Positions 28,656-37,231 are shown, counted from the stretch's first letter. The stretch: 54,739 nucleotides of DNA from an uncultured Spartobacteria bacterium (GCA_937919825.1 CALFPA010000083.1:1-54739); one strand, 5' to 3'. Numbers and translations: made by a program. The notes: generated by a model from the sequence alone, not told the origin.

Positions 28656-28668
28656 GAATAAAAACCCG
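28648..28668. other. Seven-bp inverted repeat between the pqiB end and the mini-flagellin promoter
   Basis: CGGGTTT (28648-28654) pairs with AAACCCG (28662-28668) across a 7-base loop. It lies just after the pqiB-like stop (28690, minus strand), where a terminator would be expected, but overlaps the -35 element of the candidate sigma-28 promoter and has no U-run after it. Either role is possible. Confidence 0.3.
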
Positions 28669-28689
28669 AGTCGTCGAGTGGTTGGGCGA

Positions 28690-30981
28690 TTAGTCCTCGG
28701 GAATCGAAGGATTCCAATTCAACCACTCCGGTTTTGGCGTGGCGTTGAGGATGAATTTCTCGCCGGTTTTAGCCGGGGCGCCCATGGCGGGGCCATCGGG
28801 GGTGGCGAAGGAAACTTGGCCGGCTGGGGCGAGGTTCGACTCGGTTTGGATTCGGAATTTCAGAATGCCCACAGAGGCTTTGAGGCCGCTCGAGTCCCAG
28901 AATCGGGAATTGGCCCGGACGAATTGATCGTATTTGCGATCGATCACGACGCGGAAGACGACCTCACGTCCATCGCTGGAAAGATTTTTCTCCGTGACCT
29001 GGCCGACGGGGACTCCTTTGTAAAAGACCTGCGTTCCTTTACCGATGGGGCTGTTGGGCGTGGTCAGGAAAATGTTCAAGCCGGTCGGCATGACATTGTC
29101 GTATTCGAAGCTGGAAACCCCCACGAAGGAATCCGAGGTTTTCGAGGACGATCCGGGAACCACTACGATGTAAACGCCGCTGACCAGCGTCTCGAGGCCA
29201 GTGATGCCTTGGAGGGAAATGTTCGGCCGAACGATGGAGAAAATGGAGCCCTCGCGCCGGAGGAAGTCGTAGCCTTCATCCAGTCGAACATTTACAAAAA
29301 TGTATCCGCTTTTTGGCTCCACACTTTCCACGAGGCCGATCGGCACACCGAGGTAACGGACTTGGCTGCGACCGGCGACAAGTCCTCGACCACTATCGAA
29401 CCGGATGCGGATCGGTGAGGACAAGGCTCGGGCGGCTTGCTCGTCATCAAAAAGACGGAACGACTCGCCGCCTTGGGCTTCCTTCCCTTTGGTAGCAAAG
29501 GTGTCGAAGGCAATCCCGCCGCGCAGGAGGGATTCGACGCCGGCGATGTCCACTTGGAGCACGCCCGCTCCGGCTTTGATGGAAGTGGCGGGGACACGCC
29601 AGAAGCGGGAATTGACGGCGAGGCTCGAGCGGAATTCGGGGCGGATGGCGATATCGAGGGAGGGCTGGTTTTTGTCATCGAGAGTTTTGTCGAGAACGGT
29701 GCCCACGGTGATGCCTCGGTGGTAGACAGGGGCGCCTTTGTCGATGTTGGGAAGGTTAGCGGCAGTGAGTCGGATTTTGAGGCCGTTTTGCTCGGCTTGA
29801 ATGCGCCGCCATTCTAGATCACCGACAGAGCGGGCAGTGAAAACCGTGGCTGGTTCGCCGTCGATTCCTGGCTCAAGAGCGAGGAATTCGCCCGTGACGA
29901 GGGTTTCCAAGCCGCTCACCCCTTCGAGGGAAATCTGAGGACGCACGAGGGTGAAGACAGTTGTGGTTTTAGCGAGGTTTTGGAATTCCGGCTGGAGTCG
30001 GACGGTGGCGCGGATGTTTTGGTTCGTGGGATCCGCGGTGACGGACTCCAGGATTCCGATGGGGTGACCGAGGTAGCAAACGGCTGTGTGCCCTGCGCGA
30101 AGTCCCCGGGCATCACGGAAATTGATGGTCAACGGTTCGCCGGAAGCGCGGGCGGCGCTTTCATTTGGGAAAAACTCAAAGCGGGAATTGGGCTCGGCTG
30201 GATTGCCACTGACCCCGAAATTATCATAGGCCAACCCACCATGGAGGAGGGATTCGACGCCGGGGACATCGATCGATAAACCTCCCGCGCCGAGGGTCAC
30301 AGAGGTCCAAGGCACAGACCAAAAGCGCGAATTGGCGCGGATGGAATCGCGGTAGGCGGCTTCGACAGAAACCTGGAGTGAGGCACGACCATCCGGGGCG
30401 AGGATTTTTTGGGAGACGACGCCCACTTTGACGCCTCGGTGGTAGACGGGCGTGCCGCGCGAGAGGAAGGAAATTTGGGCCCCATCGAGCCAAAAGCTGA
30501 ATGTCTGGGAGTCGGGAGCGATAATCGGAGGCTTCGGGTGTCCAATGAATTGATATTGTTTTTTTCCACCGGGAGTTCCTGCTTGGAGGGAGTTTCCGCG
30601 CACGATCGATTCGAGGCCGGTGAGTTCAGTGAGGGAAATAACGGGGCGGTCGATCCAGTATTTGGTTTCCTCGGTGGCAAGGTTTGAGGCGAAGCCCTCG
30701 AGGCGAACTTTGACGGCCACTGTTTGGAGGTCGTCTTGAATTCGGACGGCTTGAACGGTTCCAGAATTGACGCCTCGATAATAGAGGCTGGTTTTTCCTG
30801 GCTCGATTCCCGGGGCCTCGTCAAAAACGATTTCGATTTCGGGGCCTTGCGAGGCCCACTGGGCAAAAAACAACCAAGTGGTCGCCAGCGCGGCGAGGAC
30901 GGGGAAAATCCAAACCCAAGCAATGCCACGGCGGTGAATTGTGACGACCTGACCGTGGTCGGTTTTTGAAAGGTTGCTCAT
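28690..30981 (-). CDS. PqiB/LetB-like MCE protein with six MCE domains
   Basis: Intermembrane transport protein that bridges the periplasm for lipid traffic. It has 763 residues from ATG 30981: a basic cytoplasmic start, one TM (about 23-42, WVWIFPVLAALATTWLFF), then six MCE repeats. They are recognisable by LYYRGVNSGTVQAV, VYHRGVKVGVV, CYLGHPIGILESV, VYHRGITVGTV, RYLGVPIGLVESV and VFYKGVPVGQV. E. coli PqiB has three and LetB (YebT) seven, so six is intermediate. Its start overlaps the second pqiA-like gene by 4 bp (ATGA), and a 5' extension inside pqiA is rejected. It is the last gene of the run. Confidence 0.9.
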   Translation of the reverse strand: MSNLSKTDHGQVVTIHRRGIAWVWIFPVLAALATTWLFFAQWASQGPEIEIVFDEAPGIEPGKTSLYYRGVNSGTVQAVRIQDDLQTVAVKVRLEGFASNLATEETKYWIDRPVISLTELTGLESIVRGNSLQAGTPGGKKQYQFIGHPKPPIIAPDSQTFSFWLDGAQISFLSRGTPVYHRGVKVGVVSQKILAPDGRASLQVSVEAAYRDSIRANSRFWSVPWTSVTLGAGGLSIDVPGVESLLHGGLAYDNFGVSGNPAEPNSRFEFFPNESAARASGEPLTINFRDARGLRAGHTAVCYLGHPIGILESVTADPTNQNIRATVRLQPEFQNLAKTTTVFTLVRPQISLEGVSGLETLVTGEFLALEPGIDGEPATVFTARSVGDLEWRRIQAEQNGLKIRLTAANLPNIDKGAPVYHRGITVGTVLDKTLDDKNQPSLDIAIRPEFRSSLAVNSRFWRVPATSIKAGAGVLQVDIAGVESLLRGGIAFDTFATKGKEAQGGESFRLFDDEQAARALSSPIRIRFDSGRGLVAGRSQVRYLGVPIGLVESVEPKSGYIFVNVRLDEGYDFLRREGSIFSIVRPNISLQGITGLETLVSGVYIVVVPGSSSKTSDSFVGVSSFEYDNVMPTGLNIFLTTPNSPIGKGTQVFYKGVPVGQVTEKNLSSDGREVVFRVVIDRKYDQFVRANSRFWDSSGLKASVGILKFRIQTESNLAPAGQVSFATPDGPAMGAPAKTGEKFILNATPKPEWLNWNPSIPED

Positions 30982-31478
30982 GAAGTTTGGGGTTCGGATT
31001 CCTGCCAGATCAACCAAGGCTTGTAAATATCCGTCGCAAGGACATTCGAGATCAGCATGGCAGCGTAAAACAAGGCGCCGCGTTCGGGAGTCACGCTGGC
31101 GAGGATGCCGAGTTGACCGACGGCGGTGAGGACCGAGAGGAGGAAAATATCGATCATGGCCCAGGTGCCGATTTTGAGGAGGAATCCATGGAGTTCCATG
31201 CGGCGCTGGCGGTGGATGTCGGAGCCGTGGAGGGCGAGGATCCATGCCATGATCGAGAGTTTCAGGATGGGAACCACTATGCTGGCGAGAAAGACAATCG
31301 CTGCGACGGGAGCGAGACCGGTTTCATAAAGTTCCCAAACACCGCCCATGACGGTGAGTGGTTCCACCTCGCCGGTGATGGTGATGGTCATGACCGGAAG
31401 GAAATTTGCGGGGATGTAGAAAATGAAGCCCGCAATGACGAGGGCCCGGGAAAGGTCGAAGCGAAACCGGTCGCTCAA
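30978..31478 (-). CDS. PqiA-like membrane protein, second half
   Basis: A 166-residue PqiA-domain protein with about four TM segments (RALVIAGFIFYIPANFLPVM; VAAIVFLASIVVPILKLSIM; MIDIFLLSVLTAVGQLGIL). In E. coli PqiA and LetA one polypeptide carries two such domains; here they are separate genes. It starts at TTG 31478, which shares TTGA with the stop of the first half and has GGAGGAG five bases upstream. It lacks the cysteine ribbon of the first half. The longer frame to 31943 is antisense-like sequence inside the first half. Confidence 0.82.
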   Translation of the reverse strand: MSDRFRFDLSRALVIAGFIFYIPANFLPVMTITITGEVEPLTVMGGVWELYETGLAPVAAIVFLASIVVPILKLSIMAWILALHGSDIHRQRRMELHGFLLKIGTWAMIDIFLLSVLTAVGQLGILASVTPERGALFYAAMLISNVLATDIYKPWLIWQESEPQTS

Positions 31479-32116
31479 GGATTCTCCTCCAGTTGCACCA
31501 AAACAAACCGTCGGTCGAAACATTGGATTGTCAGAAGCGTGAAGATCGAGAGGAGGGCGATCCAGATGGCGCCCGGCTCCCAAGTGACATTGCCCAGAGT
31601 GCGGAGTTTCACGACGGAAACCACACAGGCGATGGCAAAAACCGGCATGAGATTCCAGGACTCCAGGATTCGAGCCACGGAGAAGCAAAAGTATCGGCCG
31701 CGCCAACGGAGTCCCAGCGAGCAGGTGGCAGAGACATAACAAACGCTCAGGAGGTAGAGGGTCGGGGCGGCGATGGCCGAAAAAAATACCAGCGCGGCGA
31801 GCGGCTGAAAACCTTGGTCCCATAGGCTCTCCACTCCGGTCAAGATGCGGTTTTCCTGAAAATTCCCGACGACTTCGAATTTCAGAATCGGCGAGGTGTT
31901 GGCCAGAACCAAGAGAATCAAAGCGGTGGTGGAAAAGGCCCAAGCCGAGAAGATCGAGGGTTTGCCGCCGGAGGAGTTTTTTAATTCATTTCCGCAGCGA
32001 GAGCAGCGCAGGAACTGGCCGGGGGCGAGATCGCGGTCAAGGCACTCGGCGCGGCAATTTGTGCAGGACAACCAGATTTCCGAGGGGCTGTTCGCATGGC
32101 CAATCGTCGAGTCCAT
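31475..32116 (-). CDS. PqiA-like membrane protein, first half, with zinc ribbon
   Basis: Encodes 213 residues from ATG 32116, which follows AGGAAGG directly. A cytoplasmic CxxC-N16-CxxC ribbon (Cys18, 21, 38, 41) precedes about four TM segments, the first containing LILLVLANTSPILKFEV, a typical PqiA sequence. PqiA/LetA proteins partner MCE proteins in moving lipids between membranes, matching the six-MCE gene downstream. The two PqiA halves probably form one functional unit. Confidence 0.85.
   Translation of the reverse strand: MDSTIGHANSPSEIWLSCTNCRAECLDRDLAPGQFLRCSRCGNELKNSSGGKPSIFSAWAFSTTALILLVLANTSPILKFEVVGNFQENRILTGVESLWDQGFQPLAALVFFSAIAAPTLYLLSVCYVSATCSLGLRWRGRYFCFSVARILESWNLMPVFAIACVVSVVKLRTLGNVTWEPGAIWIALLSIFTLLTIQCFDRRFVLVQLEENP
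31484..31490 (-). promoter_or_regulatory. Shine-Dalgarno fixing the TTG start of the second pqiA half
   Basis: GGAGGAG on the minus strand ends five bases before TTG 31478 and lies within the last codons of the first pqiA half. It is among the strongest ribosome-binding sites in the window and decides this start, since no ATG lies nearby in frame. Confidence 0.7.
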
Positions 32117-32127
32117 CCTTCCTGAAA

Positions 32128-32610
32128 TTACTCGGATTTTTTGAAGAGCGGAAGCAAGTGGCCGTAGCCCTGCTTTTCCAAATCCTCGACTGGGATGAAG
32201 CGGAGGGATGCCGAGTTGATGCAATAGCGGAGGCCGGTCGGGGCGGGGCCGTCTGGGAAGACATGGCCGAGGTGGGAGTTGCCTTGAATGGATCGGGCCT
32301 CGGTGCGCTCCATGCCGTGGGATTTGTCAGTAACTTCTTTAATGTCTTCCTTGGCGAGCGGCCTGGTGAAGCTTGGCCAGCCCGTGCCGGAGTCGAATTT
32401 ATCGAGGGAACTGAAGAGGGGTTTGCCTGAAATGATGCAGACATAGATGCCCTCGCGTTTGTTGTTCCAGTATTCATTTTTGAAGGGAGGTTCCGTGCCA
32501 CACTGCATGGTCACATGTTGCTGGAGTTCGGTGAGTTTGGGCTTGGATTCGTCGGCGTGCATGGAGGTGAGTGGAAGGAGGGCGGTGAGTGTGAGGAGGA
32601 GGGTTTTCAT
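32128..32610 (-). CDS. msrB: Exported peptide methionine-R-sulfoxide reductase MsrB
   Basis: Encodes 160 residues: a signal peptide (residues 1-18, [16 protein letters not shown]) and an MsrB domain. Catalytic Cys130 is in [13 protein letters not shown], with HLGHVFPDG just before it. The four zinc-binding cysteines of many MsrBs are missing ([12 protein letters not shown] and DSGTGWPSF replace CxxC-containing versions), and the usual recycling cysteine of SGCGWPSF is Thr76. Cys37 or Cys58 could serve instead. An envelope location suits repair of oxidised periplasmic proteins beside the thioredoxin-like gene of the same run. Start ATG 32610 overlaps the upstream gene by 4 bp. Confidence 0.9.
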   Translation of the reverse strand: MKTLLLTLTALLPLTSMHADESKPKLTELQQHVTMQCGTEPPFKNEYWNNKREGIYVCIISGKPLFSSLDKFDSGTGWPSFTRPLAKEDIKEVTDKSHGMERTEARSIQGNSHLGHVFPDGPAPTGLRYCINSASLRFIPVEDLEKQGYGHLLPLFKKSE

Positions 32611-33080
32611 GACTCGGAGAGCGCTTTCGGTGGTCCGAGGATTTCGCGCAAAACCATGGCTTCGCGCAAGCCTTGAGGCGAGCTGAGTCGTGATGTCCAC
32701 GCGCGCCGAAGGGGAGTCGGTGTGGATTTCCCAATGCCTCGGCGCACGGCGGGGCGGGGAGTCGTGAGTTGGGGCTTTGGAGGAGGAAGCGGCGGGGCGA
32801 CGGGCTCCTCAAAAACAAAAACGGGCTCGGGCTTTTGAGGAATCGGCTTGGCGTCTTCCACGGGGAGGCCAAAAGACTCCAGCATTCGCCGCATCTGGTC
32901 CTCGATCTCCTCCCGGGGGGAAGGCTCGGGGAAATTGGGCGAGGAAACCGGAGGCGGTTGACCTGGGTTGGAGGCTTCTTTTTCGCGACGACGCTGTTCG
33001 CGAAGTTTCGCCGAGCGTTCGATCAGCCAATTGACGAGGCTGATCGCCGCGATGACGAGAAGCAGGACGAGTTGTTCCAT
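32607..33080 (-). CDS. Small proline-rich membrane-anchored protein of unknown function
   Basis: A 157-residue protein. It starts with a TM segment (residues 3-20, [18 protein letters not shown]), continues with a basic helix ([15 protein letters not shown]), a proline-rich spacer and a conserved-looking [14 protein letters not shown], then a Pro/Arg-rich tail. No family is recognised. It sits between floA (6 bp upstream) and msrB (4-bp overlap), so it is likely translated with both and may belong to the flotillin membrane domain. Confidence 0.6.
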   Translation of the reverse strand: MEQLVLLLVIAAISLVNWLIERSAKLREQRRREKEASNPGQPPPVSSPNFPEPSPREEIEDQMRRMLESFGLPVEDAKPIPQKPEPVFVFEEPVAPPLPPPKPQLTTPRPAVRRGIGKSTPTPLRRAWTSRLSSPQGLREAMVLREILGPPKALSES

Positions 33081-33086
33081 GCCGCT

Positions 33087-34100
33087 TTAGGCGGGGTTGG
33101 AAGATTCTGGGCTGGCGATGGACTCGCGCATGGCGGTGTCGGACTGGAGATTCTTCATTCGCATGTAGTCCATGATTCCAAGATTTCCGGAGCGGAAGGC
33201 TTCAGCCATGGCGAGCGGGACTTGGGCCTCGGCTTCGACAACTTTGGCCTGCATTTCCTGAGTGCGGGCTTTCATTTCCTGTTCGGTGGCGACAGCGGCG
33301 GCGCGGCGCATTTCCGCCTTGGCTTGGGCGACGACCTTGTCGGCCTCGGCCTGCTCGGCTTGGAGCTTCGCGCCGATGTTGTCGCCGATGTCGATATCCG
33401 CGATGTCCACGGAGAGGATTTCAAACGCGGTGCCGGTATCGAGGCCCTTTTGGAGGACGGTTTTGGAAATGCGGTCGGGATTTTCAAGCACATCCTTGTA
33501 GGAGGCCGAGGAGCCGATCGAGGTGATGATGCCTTCGCCGACGCGGGCGATGATGGTGTCCTCGGTGGCACCTCCGACGAAGCGGTTGAGATTCGAGCGA
33601 ACGGTGACTCGGGCGCGGGCTTTGACGCCGATACCGTCGCGGGCCACGGCGTCGATGGTGACTTTGCCGCTGGTGGGATTTGGGCAATCGATGACTTTGG
33701 GGTTGATGCTTGTGCGGACGGCCTCGAGGACGGTTTTTGAGGTGCCTTTGATGGCGAGGTCAATGGCGCAGGCGCGGTCGAAATCCAGAGAGAGACCGGC
33801 CTTAGCCGCAGCAATGAGGGCGAGGATGACATGGGAGACATTTCCCCCCGCGAGGTAGTGGGCCTCCAGTGGGTCGGTGTCGAGATTGATGCCGGCCTTT
33901 ACGGCAGTGATTCGGTTATCGACAATCAAACCAATCGGAACGCGGCGAAGTCTCATTCCGATGAGTTGAGTGAAAGACACGGTCGCACCAGCGAGCTTGG
34001 CGCGGAGCCATGTTCCGAAGAAGTTGATCATCACCACGACGATGGTGAGACCGGCGATGAGAGCGATTCCGAAGACGGCGTAAACGAAGAGTTGAGGCAT
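33087..34100 (-). CDS. floA: Flotillin-like protein FloA
   Basis: A 337-residue SPFH-type scaffold of functional membrane microdomains. It begins with a membrane hairpin ([20 protein letters not shown]), followed by a FloA-specific core ([38 protein letters not shown]), the SPFH domain ([20 protein letters not shown]) and an Ala/Glu-rich helix ([20 protein letters not shown]). ATG 34100 is chosen over 34163 because the family begins just before the membrane helix. It lies 79 bp after pyrE and heads the envelope part of the run. Confidence 0.93.
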   Translation of the reverse strand: MPQLFVYAVFGIALIAGLTIVVVMINFFGTWLRAKLAGATVSFTQLIGMRLRRVPIGLIVDNRITAVKAGINLDTDPLEAHYLAGGNVSHVILALIAAAKAGLSLDFDRACAIDLAIKGTSKTVLEAVRTSINPKVIDCPNPTSGKVTIDAVARDGIGVKARARVTVRSNLNRFVGGATEDTIIARVGEGIITSIGSSASYKDVLENPDRISKTVLQKGLDTGTAFEILSVDIADIDIGDNIGAKLQAEQAEADKVVAQAKAEMRRAAAVATEQEMKARTQEMQAKVVEAEAQVPLAMAEAFRSGNLGIMDYMRMKNLQSDTAMRESIASPESSNPA

Positions 34101-34179
34101 AATAGGCTTGGTTGAAGAAGCCAAGACGATGGCACAGATGCTTGCCCGCGCCAGTAAAAACAACCTCGACTGCGGTGGC

Positions 34180-34746
34180 TTACTTGCTGCCCGGCTTGAT
34201 GGCGGCGGTCGCCCTCAAATCCTCGGGGAGATTCGCGGGATCGAAGGTTTCGACATTCATTTGAACGAGCGAAACGAACGGGCACCCGAAGTCGGGAAGT
34301 TGGCCGGAACTACGGTCCACGATCGAACCAGCGGCGACGACGATGCCGCCGTGGTCTCGGATGATCTGGATGGTTTCCTGAACGCGGCCGCCGCGTGTTA
34401 CCACATCCTCGGCGACAACGAAGCGCTCGCCGGGGATGATTTGAAAACCCCGGCGCAGGACGAGTCCGCCGTTGCCGTCTTTTTCCACAAAGATGTGTTT
34501 TTTGCCCAAATGACGGGCGACCTCTTGGCCGACGATGATGCCGCCGACGGCCGGGGAGACGACGGTGGTGGCTTCGAAGGGTTTGAGCTTCTCAGCGAGC
34601 ATGCCGCAGACTTGGGCGGCGATGGTGGCATCCTGCAACAGCAGGGCGCATTGAAAAAACTCGCGACTGTGAAGACCGCTGCGAAGGACGAAGTGCCCGT
34701 GGAGGAGCGCGCCGGTTTTGCGGAAGAGATCGAGGACTTCGTTCAT
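34180..34746 (-). CDS. pyrE: Orotate phosphoribosyltransferase
   Basis: Makes OMP from orotate and PRPP in pyrimidine synthesis. It has 188 residues with the PRPP-binding motif [16 protein letters not shown] (about 125-140), [15 protein letters not shown] near the N-terminus, and [16 protein letters not shown]. It follows the thioredoxin-like gene by 10 bp. Its place in an envelope-gene run looks incidental. Confidence 0.93.
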   Translation of the reverse strand: MNEVLDLFRKTGALLHGHFVLRSGLHSREFFQCALLLQDATIAAQVCGMLAEKLKPFEATTVVSPAVGGIIVGQEVARHLGKKHIFVEKDGNGGLVLRRGFQIIPGERFVVAEDVVTRGGRVQETIQIIRDHGGIVVAAGSIVDRSSGQLPDFGCPFVSLVQMNVETFDPANLPEDLRATAAIKPGSK

Positions 34747-34756
34747 GAAACGGGAC

Positions 34757-35185
34757 TTACTTTTTGTTTTTATTCACCCACTCGATGAAGGCTGGCACTC
34801 CGCCGCCGCCGTAGCCGCTTTGGCGGGCGAGTTCGGCGCCCTTGCTGTCGAGGAGGATGAGGGTGGGGTAGGCGTCGACTTTGTATTTTTGGGCGAGGGC
34901 TTGGTTGGCGGCTTTTTGCTCCTCGGATTGCTCGGCACGGCGGGGGAAGTCGAGTTTTACAGGGACGAGATTCGCGCTGGCGAATTCCTCGAAGGCGGGC
35001 TGGGCAAAGACATCGGTGGCTTGTTTTTTACAGGGTGGGCACCAGTCGGAGCCGGTGAATTCGAGCAGCACCATGCGGTTCTCGGTGGCGGCTTTTTTGA
35101 GGGATTCGTCGTAGTTCGTGCTCCACAGGTCGGAGGCTTGAAGGGAAAGGGTTCCGAGGAGGAGGAAGAGAATGGCGTGTTTCAT
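34757..35185 (-). CDS. Periplasmic thioredoxin-family protein
   Basis: A 142-residue protein with a signal peptide (residues 1-17, HAILFLLLGTLSLQA) and a thioredoxin fold with active site SDWCPPCKK (Cys49, Cys52); the cis-Pro loop is VDAYPTLILLD. The WCPPC site and insertion RAEQSEEQKAANQALAQKY resemble DsbD-gamma/thioredoxin-like lipoproteins. It probably acts in periplasmic redox transfer and could reduce the exported MsrB of the same run, but that link is inference. Confidence 0.85.
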   Translation of the reverse strand: MKHAILFLLLGTLSLQASDLWSTNYDESLKKAATENRMVLLEFTGSDWCPPCKKQATDVFAQPAFEEFASANLVPVKLDFPRRAEQSEEQKAANQALAQKYKVDAYPTLILLDSKGAELARQSGYGGGGVPAFIEWVNKNKK

Positions 35186-35228
35186 AGGAAAAGGATGGAT
35201 GGTGCAGCGGATGAATCAAGGGCAAAAA

Positions 35229-35468
35229 CTAAATCAAGGGCGCGGGGATGTGCTCATTTTGGGCTCCACACTGGGGACAGGTTGGGAGTTTGTCGGAGGG
35301 GGCGGCTTTGAAGTGGAATGAGCAAACCCGGCAGCGAATCCAATGGCGGTGTCTCTCGGCGACGCGGCGGCGGTGGGCGATTTCATAGCCGATCCAAACG
35401 ATCAAGATCCCCGCGAGAAAAATGAAGAGGGCGGTGAAGACGAGCCATGGGAGTTGCATGCGGATCAT
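35229..35468 (-). CDS. Small membrane protein with C-terminal zinc ribbon
   Basis: Encodes 79 residues from ATG 35468, which shares ATGA with the TonB-like stop. One TM segment (residues 8-28, WLVFTALFIFLAGILIVWIG) is followed by a basic stretch (AHRRRVAERHRH) and a two-CxxC ribbon (Cys46, 49, 64, 67). The topology suggests a cytoplasmic metal-binding domain tethered at the inner membrane. No named family recognised; 4-bp coupling ties it to the ExbB-ExbD-TonB genes. Confidence 0.65.
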   Translation of the reverse strand: MIRMQLPWLVFTALFIFLAGILIVWIGYEIAHRRRVAERHRHWIRCRVCSFHFKAAPSDKLPTCPQCGAQNEHIPAPLI

Positions 35469-36199
35469 GGTTCGGCGGGAGGCAGGACATCCGAGCCCCA
35501 CTGGAATTCCACAAATCCCCAAACAGTTTCGTTTTCTTGGGACGGGGAGAAGGGGAGTTTTCTAAGAAAAGTCAGCGCAGTGCGGTCCAACTCCGGATCG
35601 CCGGAGGATTTGTCGGTGATCGCGTGAAGGACCTTTCCGTCTGGCGAGATGGCGACCATCCAAGTGGCGGTTTCAGGAGTTTGGGTGGAACGACTCTGGA
35701 ATTTTGGCAGCGGGGGGATTTCCGGCAATATGGCGGCGATTTCTTCGGAGGGTCGGACTCGTGTGGGAAGCAGGGAGGACTTGGCAGGTTGGGGGAATTT
35801 TTTTGAAGAAAAGCGGACAGGTCCTTTGAAAACTCGGTCTGTGGGGGGAGTGCGGGTGCGAAGCGGCGGTTCGTCCCAAGCGATGGTGGTTTTGGCGTAT
35901 TGGGGCGTGTAGGTCGCGTTGGGTAATTCTTCTTGCGGCGGAAGTCCGCGCTTGGGTGCGAACAAGGCGGGGTCGGAGGAGTAAAGGGCCGACTCGATGC
36001 GGGAATATTCGGGGTTGGTGGAGGGGAGGAAATAAAGCCGCGCGGGGTTCGTGCCGGAGGATTTGGACGGCGGGTGCTTCACGGAAAAAAGAAAAAATAT
36101 CGCGGCGTGGAGCAGGGCGGCGCTGAAAATGGCGAACGGGAGAAAAAGGTGGATCCGGTGGCGGGAGGGCCACTCAAAGGTGAGTGCGGGAGTTTTCAC
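35465..36199 (-). CDS. TonB-like energy transducer
   Basis: A 244-residue protein. The N-terminal TM (about 18-38) has the serine and histidine of TonB-type helices (Ser26, His31 in IFSAALLHAAIFF). A long Pro/Ser-rich periplasmic linker precedes a TonB C-terminal-like domain: WMVAISPDGKVLHAITDKSS and LDRTALTFLRKLPFSP. With ExbB and ExbD encoded just upstream (4-bp overlap) it should couple proton-motive force to an outer-membrane partner, which is not encoded here. Confidence 0.82.
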   Translation of the reverse strand: MKTPALTFEWPSRHRIHLFLPFAIFSAALLHAAIFFLFSVKHPPSKSSGTNPARLYFLPSTNPEYSRIESALYSSDPALFAPKRGLPPQEELPNATYTPQYAKTTIAWDEPPLRTRTPPTDRVFKGPVRFSSKKFPQPAKSSLLPTRVRPSEEIAAILPEIPPLPKFQSRSTQTPETATWMVAISPDGKVLHAITDKSSGDPELDRTALTFLRKLPFSPSQENETVWGFVEFQWGSDVLPPAEP

Positions 36200-36597
36200 T
36201 TCTCCTCGGAAGTGGCGACGACGGTGGGGTAGCCCATGCCGAGGGTGATGTTCATCACTCCGGCGAGTTGTTCCACGGGGGCCAGGCGGTCGGATTTGAT
36301 GATGATGGTGTTGTTGCGGGAAGGGCGGCGTTCCAGGCGGTCCCGAAGCTCCTCGAGGGTGACTTGCTCATTCTCAAAATAGAGGGCCGAAATCGGGGGA
36401 GCCGCGATGCTGACGACCAAGGGGTCTCGCTGTGGAGCGAGTAGAAATGGGGAGTCTGGCACGGAGACTTCGACTCCAGGTTGAAGGAGGAACGAGGTGC
36501 TGAGAATGATGAAGAAAATGAGCGCCAAAACGACATCCAGCGAAGGCGCGATGAACATCAGCGCGGGATGCAGGCCGGGAGAACGCTCTAGCTTCAC
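36196..36597 (-). CDS. exbD: ExbD/TolR-family biopolymer transport protein
   Basis: Encodes 133 residues: a short cytoplasmic start, one TM containing the proton-carrying Asp21 (APSLDVVLALIFFIILSTS), then a periplasmic domain with VSIAAPPISALYFENEQVTL and IIIKSDRLAPVEQLAGVM. It forms the ion-driven stator pair with ExbB, encoded upstream with a 4-bp overlap, and overlaps the TonB-like gene downstream by 4 bp. ExbD and TolR cannot be separated by sequence alone; the TonB-like neighbour favours ExbD. Confidence 0.9.
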   Translation of the reverse strand: MKLERSPGLHPALMFIAPSLDVVLALIFFIILSTSFLLQPGVEVSVPDSPFLLAPQRDPLVVSIAAPPISALYFENEQVTLEELRDRLERRPSRNNTIIIKSDRLAPVEQLAGVMNITLGMGYPTVVATSEEK

Positions 36598-37220
36598 AGA
36601 GGTTTTCCAGCGTTTTGATTCCCTCGGAGGATTTCCAGCATTTCGATCGAGGCGCGTTCGATGTCGTGGAGGACATCATTAACACGGGCGGAAATGTAGC
36701 TGTGGGCGACGAAAGCCGGAATGGCGACCGTCAGCGCGGCGGCCGAAGTGAGGAGGCTTTCGTAAACTCCCCCGGCGATCTCGGTGGCGGTGGCATAACC
36801 CCCGTGAGTGCTGATCTGCTGGAAAGCGGTTAAGAGGCCGAGAATCGTGCCAAGTAGTCCGACGAGCGGGGTGGCGTAGGCGATTGTTCCCAAAAGGGCG
36901 AGGTTCCGCTCGAGACCAGGGACTTCAAGTTGACCGGCTTCTTGGGCGATGGCGCGGAGTTCCTCGCGGGGGGCATCATGGCGCAGGAGCATCGCATGAA
37001 GAACGCGGGGGATCGGCCCTGGAGATCCAGCGCACTCCTGAATGGCCTCGGCGAGGTTTTTGTTTTTCAAAAGATTCGCCAGGCCGCGGAGGAAGTCTCC
37101 GGTTTTGATCGAGGCGCGGTGGAGGTGAACGAGGCGTTCGAAGAACACTCCCAGCGCGGTGATACTGCAGGCGAGAATGAGCCACATGAGCGGTCCGCCC
37201 TTCTGCACAAGTTCCATCAT
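36594..37220 (-). CDS. exbB: ExbB/TolQ/MotA-family proton channel protein
   Basis: A 208-residue protein with three TM segments: residues about 10-28 (GPLMWLILACSITALGVFF), about 115-135 (TIAYATPLVGLLGTILGLLT) and about 160-180 (SLLTSAAALTVAIPAFVAHS). The conserved TPLVGLLGTILG block is diagnostic. Start is ATG 37220 or 37217. It lies 11 bp after the roadblock-domain gene and overlaps exbD by 4 bp. Confidence 0.92.
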   Translation of the reverse strand: MMELVQKGGPLMWLILACSITALGVFFERLVHLHRASIKTGDFLRGLANLLKNKNLAEAIQECAGSPGPIPRVLHAMLLRHDAPREELRAIAQEAGQLEVPGLERNLALLGTIAYATPLVGLLGTILGLLTAFQQISTHGGYATATEIAGGVYESLLTSAAALTVAIPAFVAHSYISARVNDVLHDIERASIEMLEILRGNQNAGKPL

Positions 37221-37231
37221 AGTTCGCGAAT

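Noticed and set aside
31479-31943. Upstream extension of the second PqiA half
   Set aside because: It lies entirely within the first PqiA half in another frame; the TTG at 31478 with its Shine-Dalgarno explains the true start.
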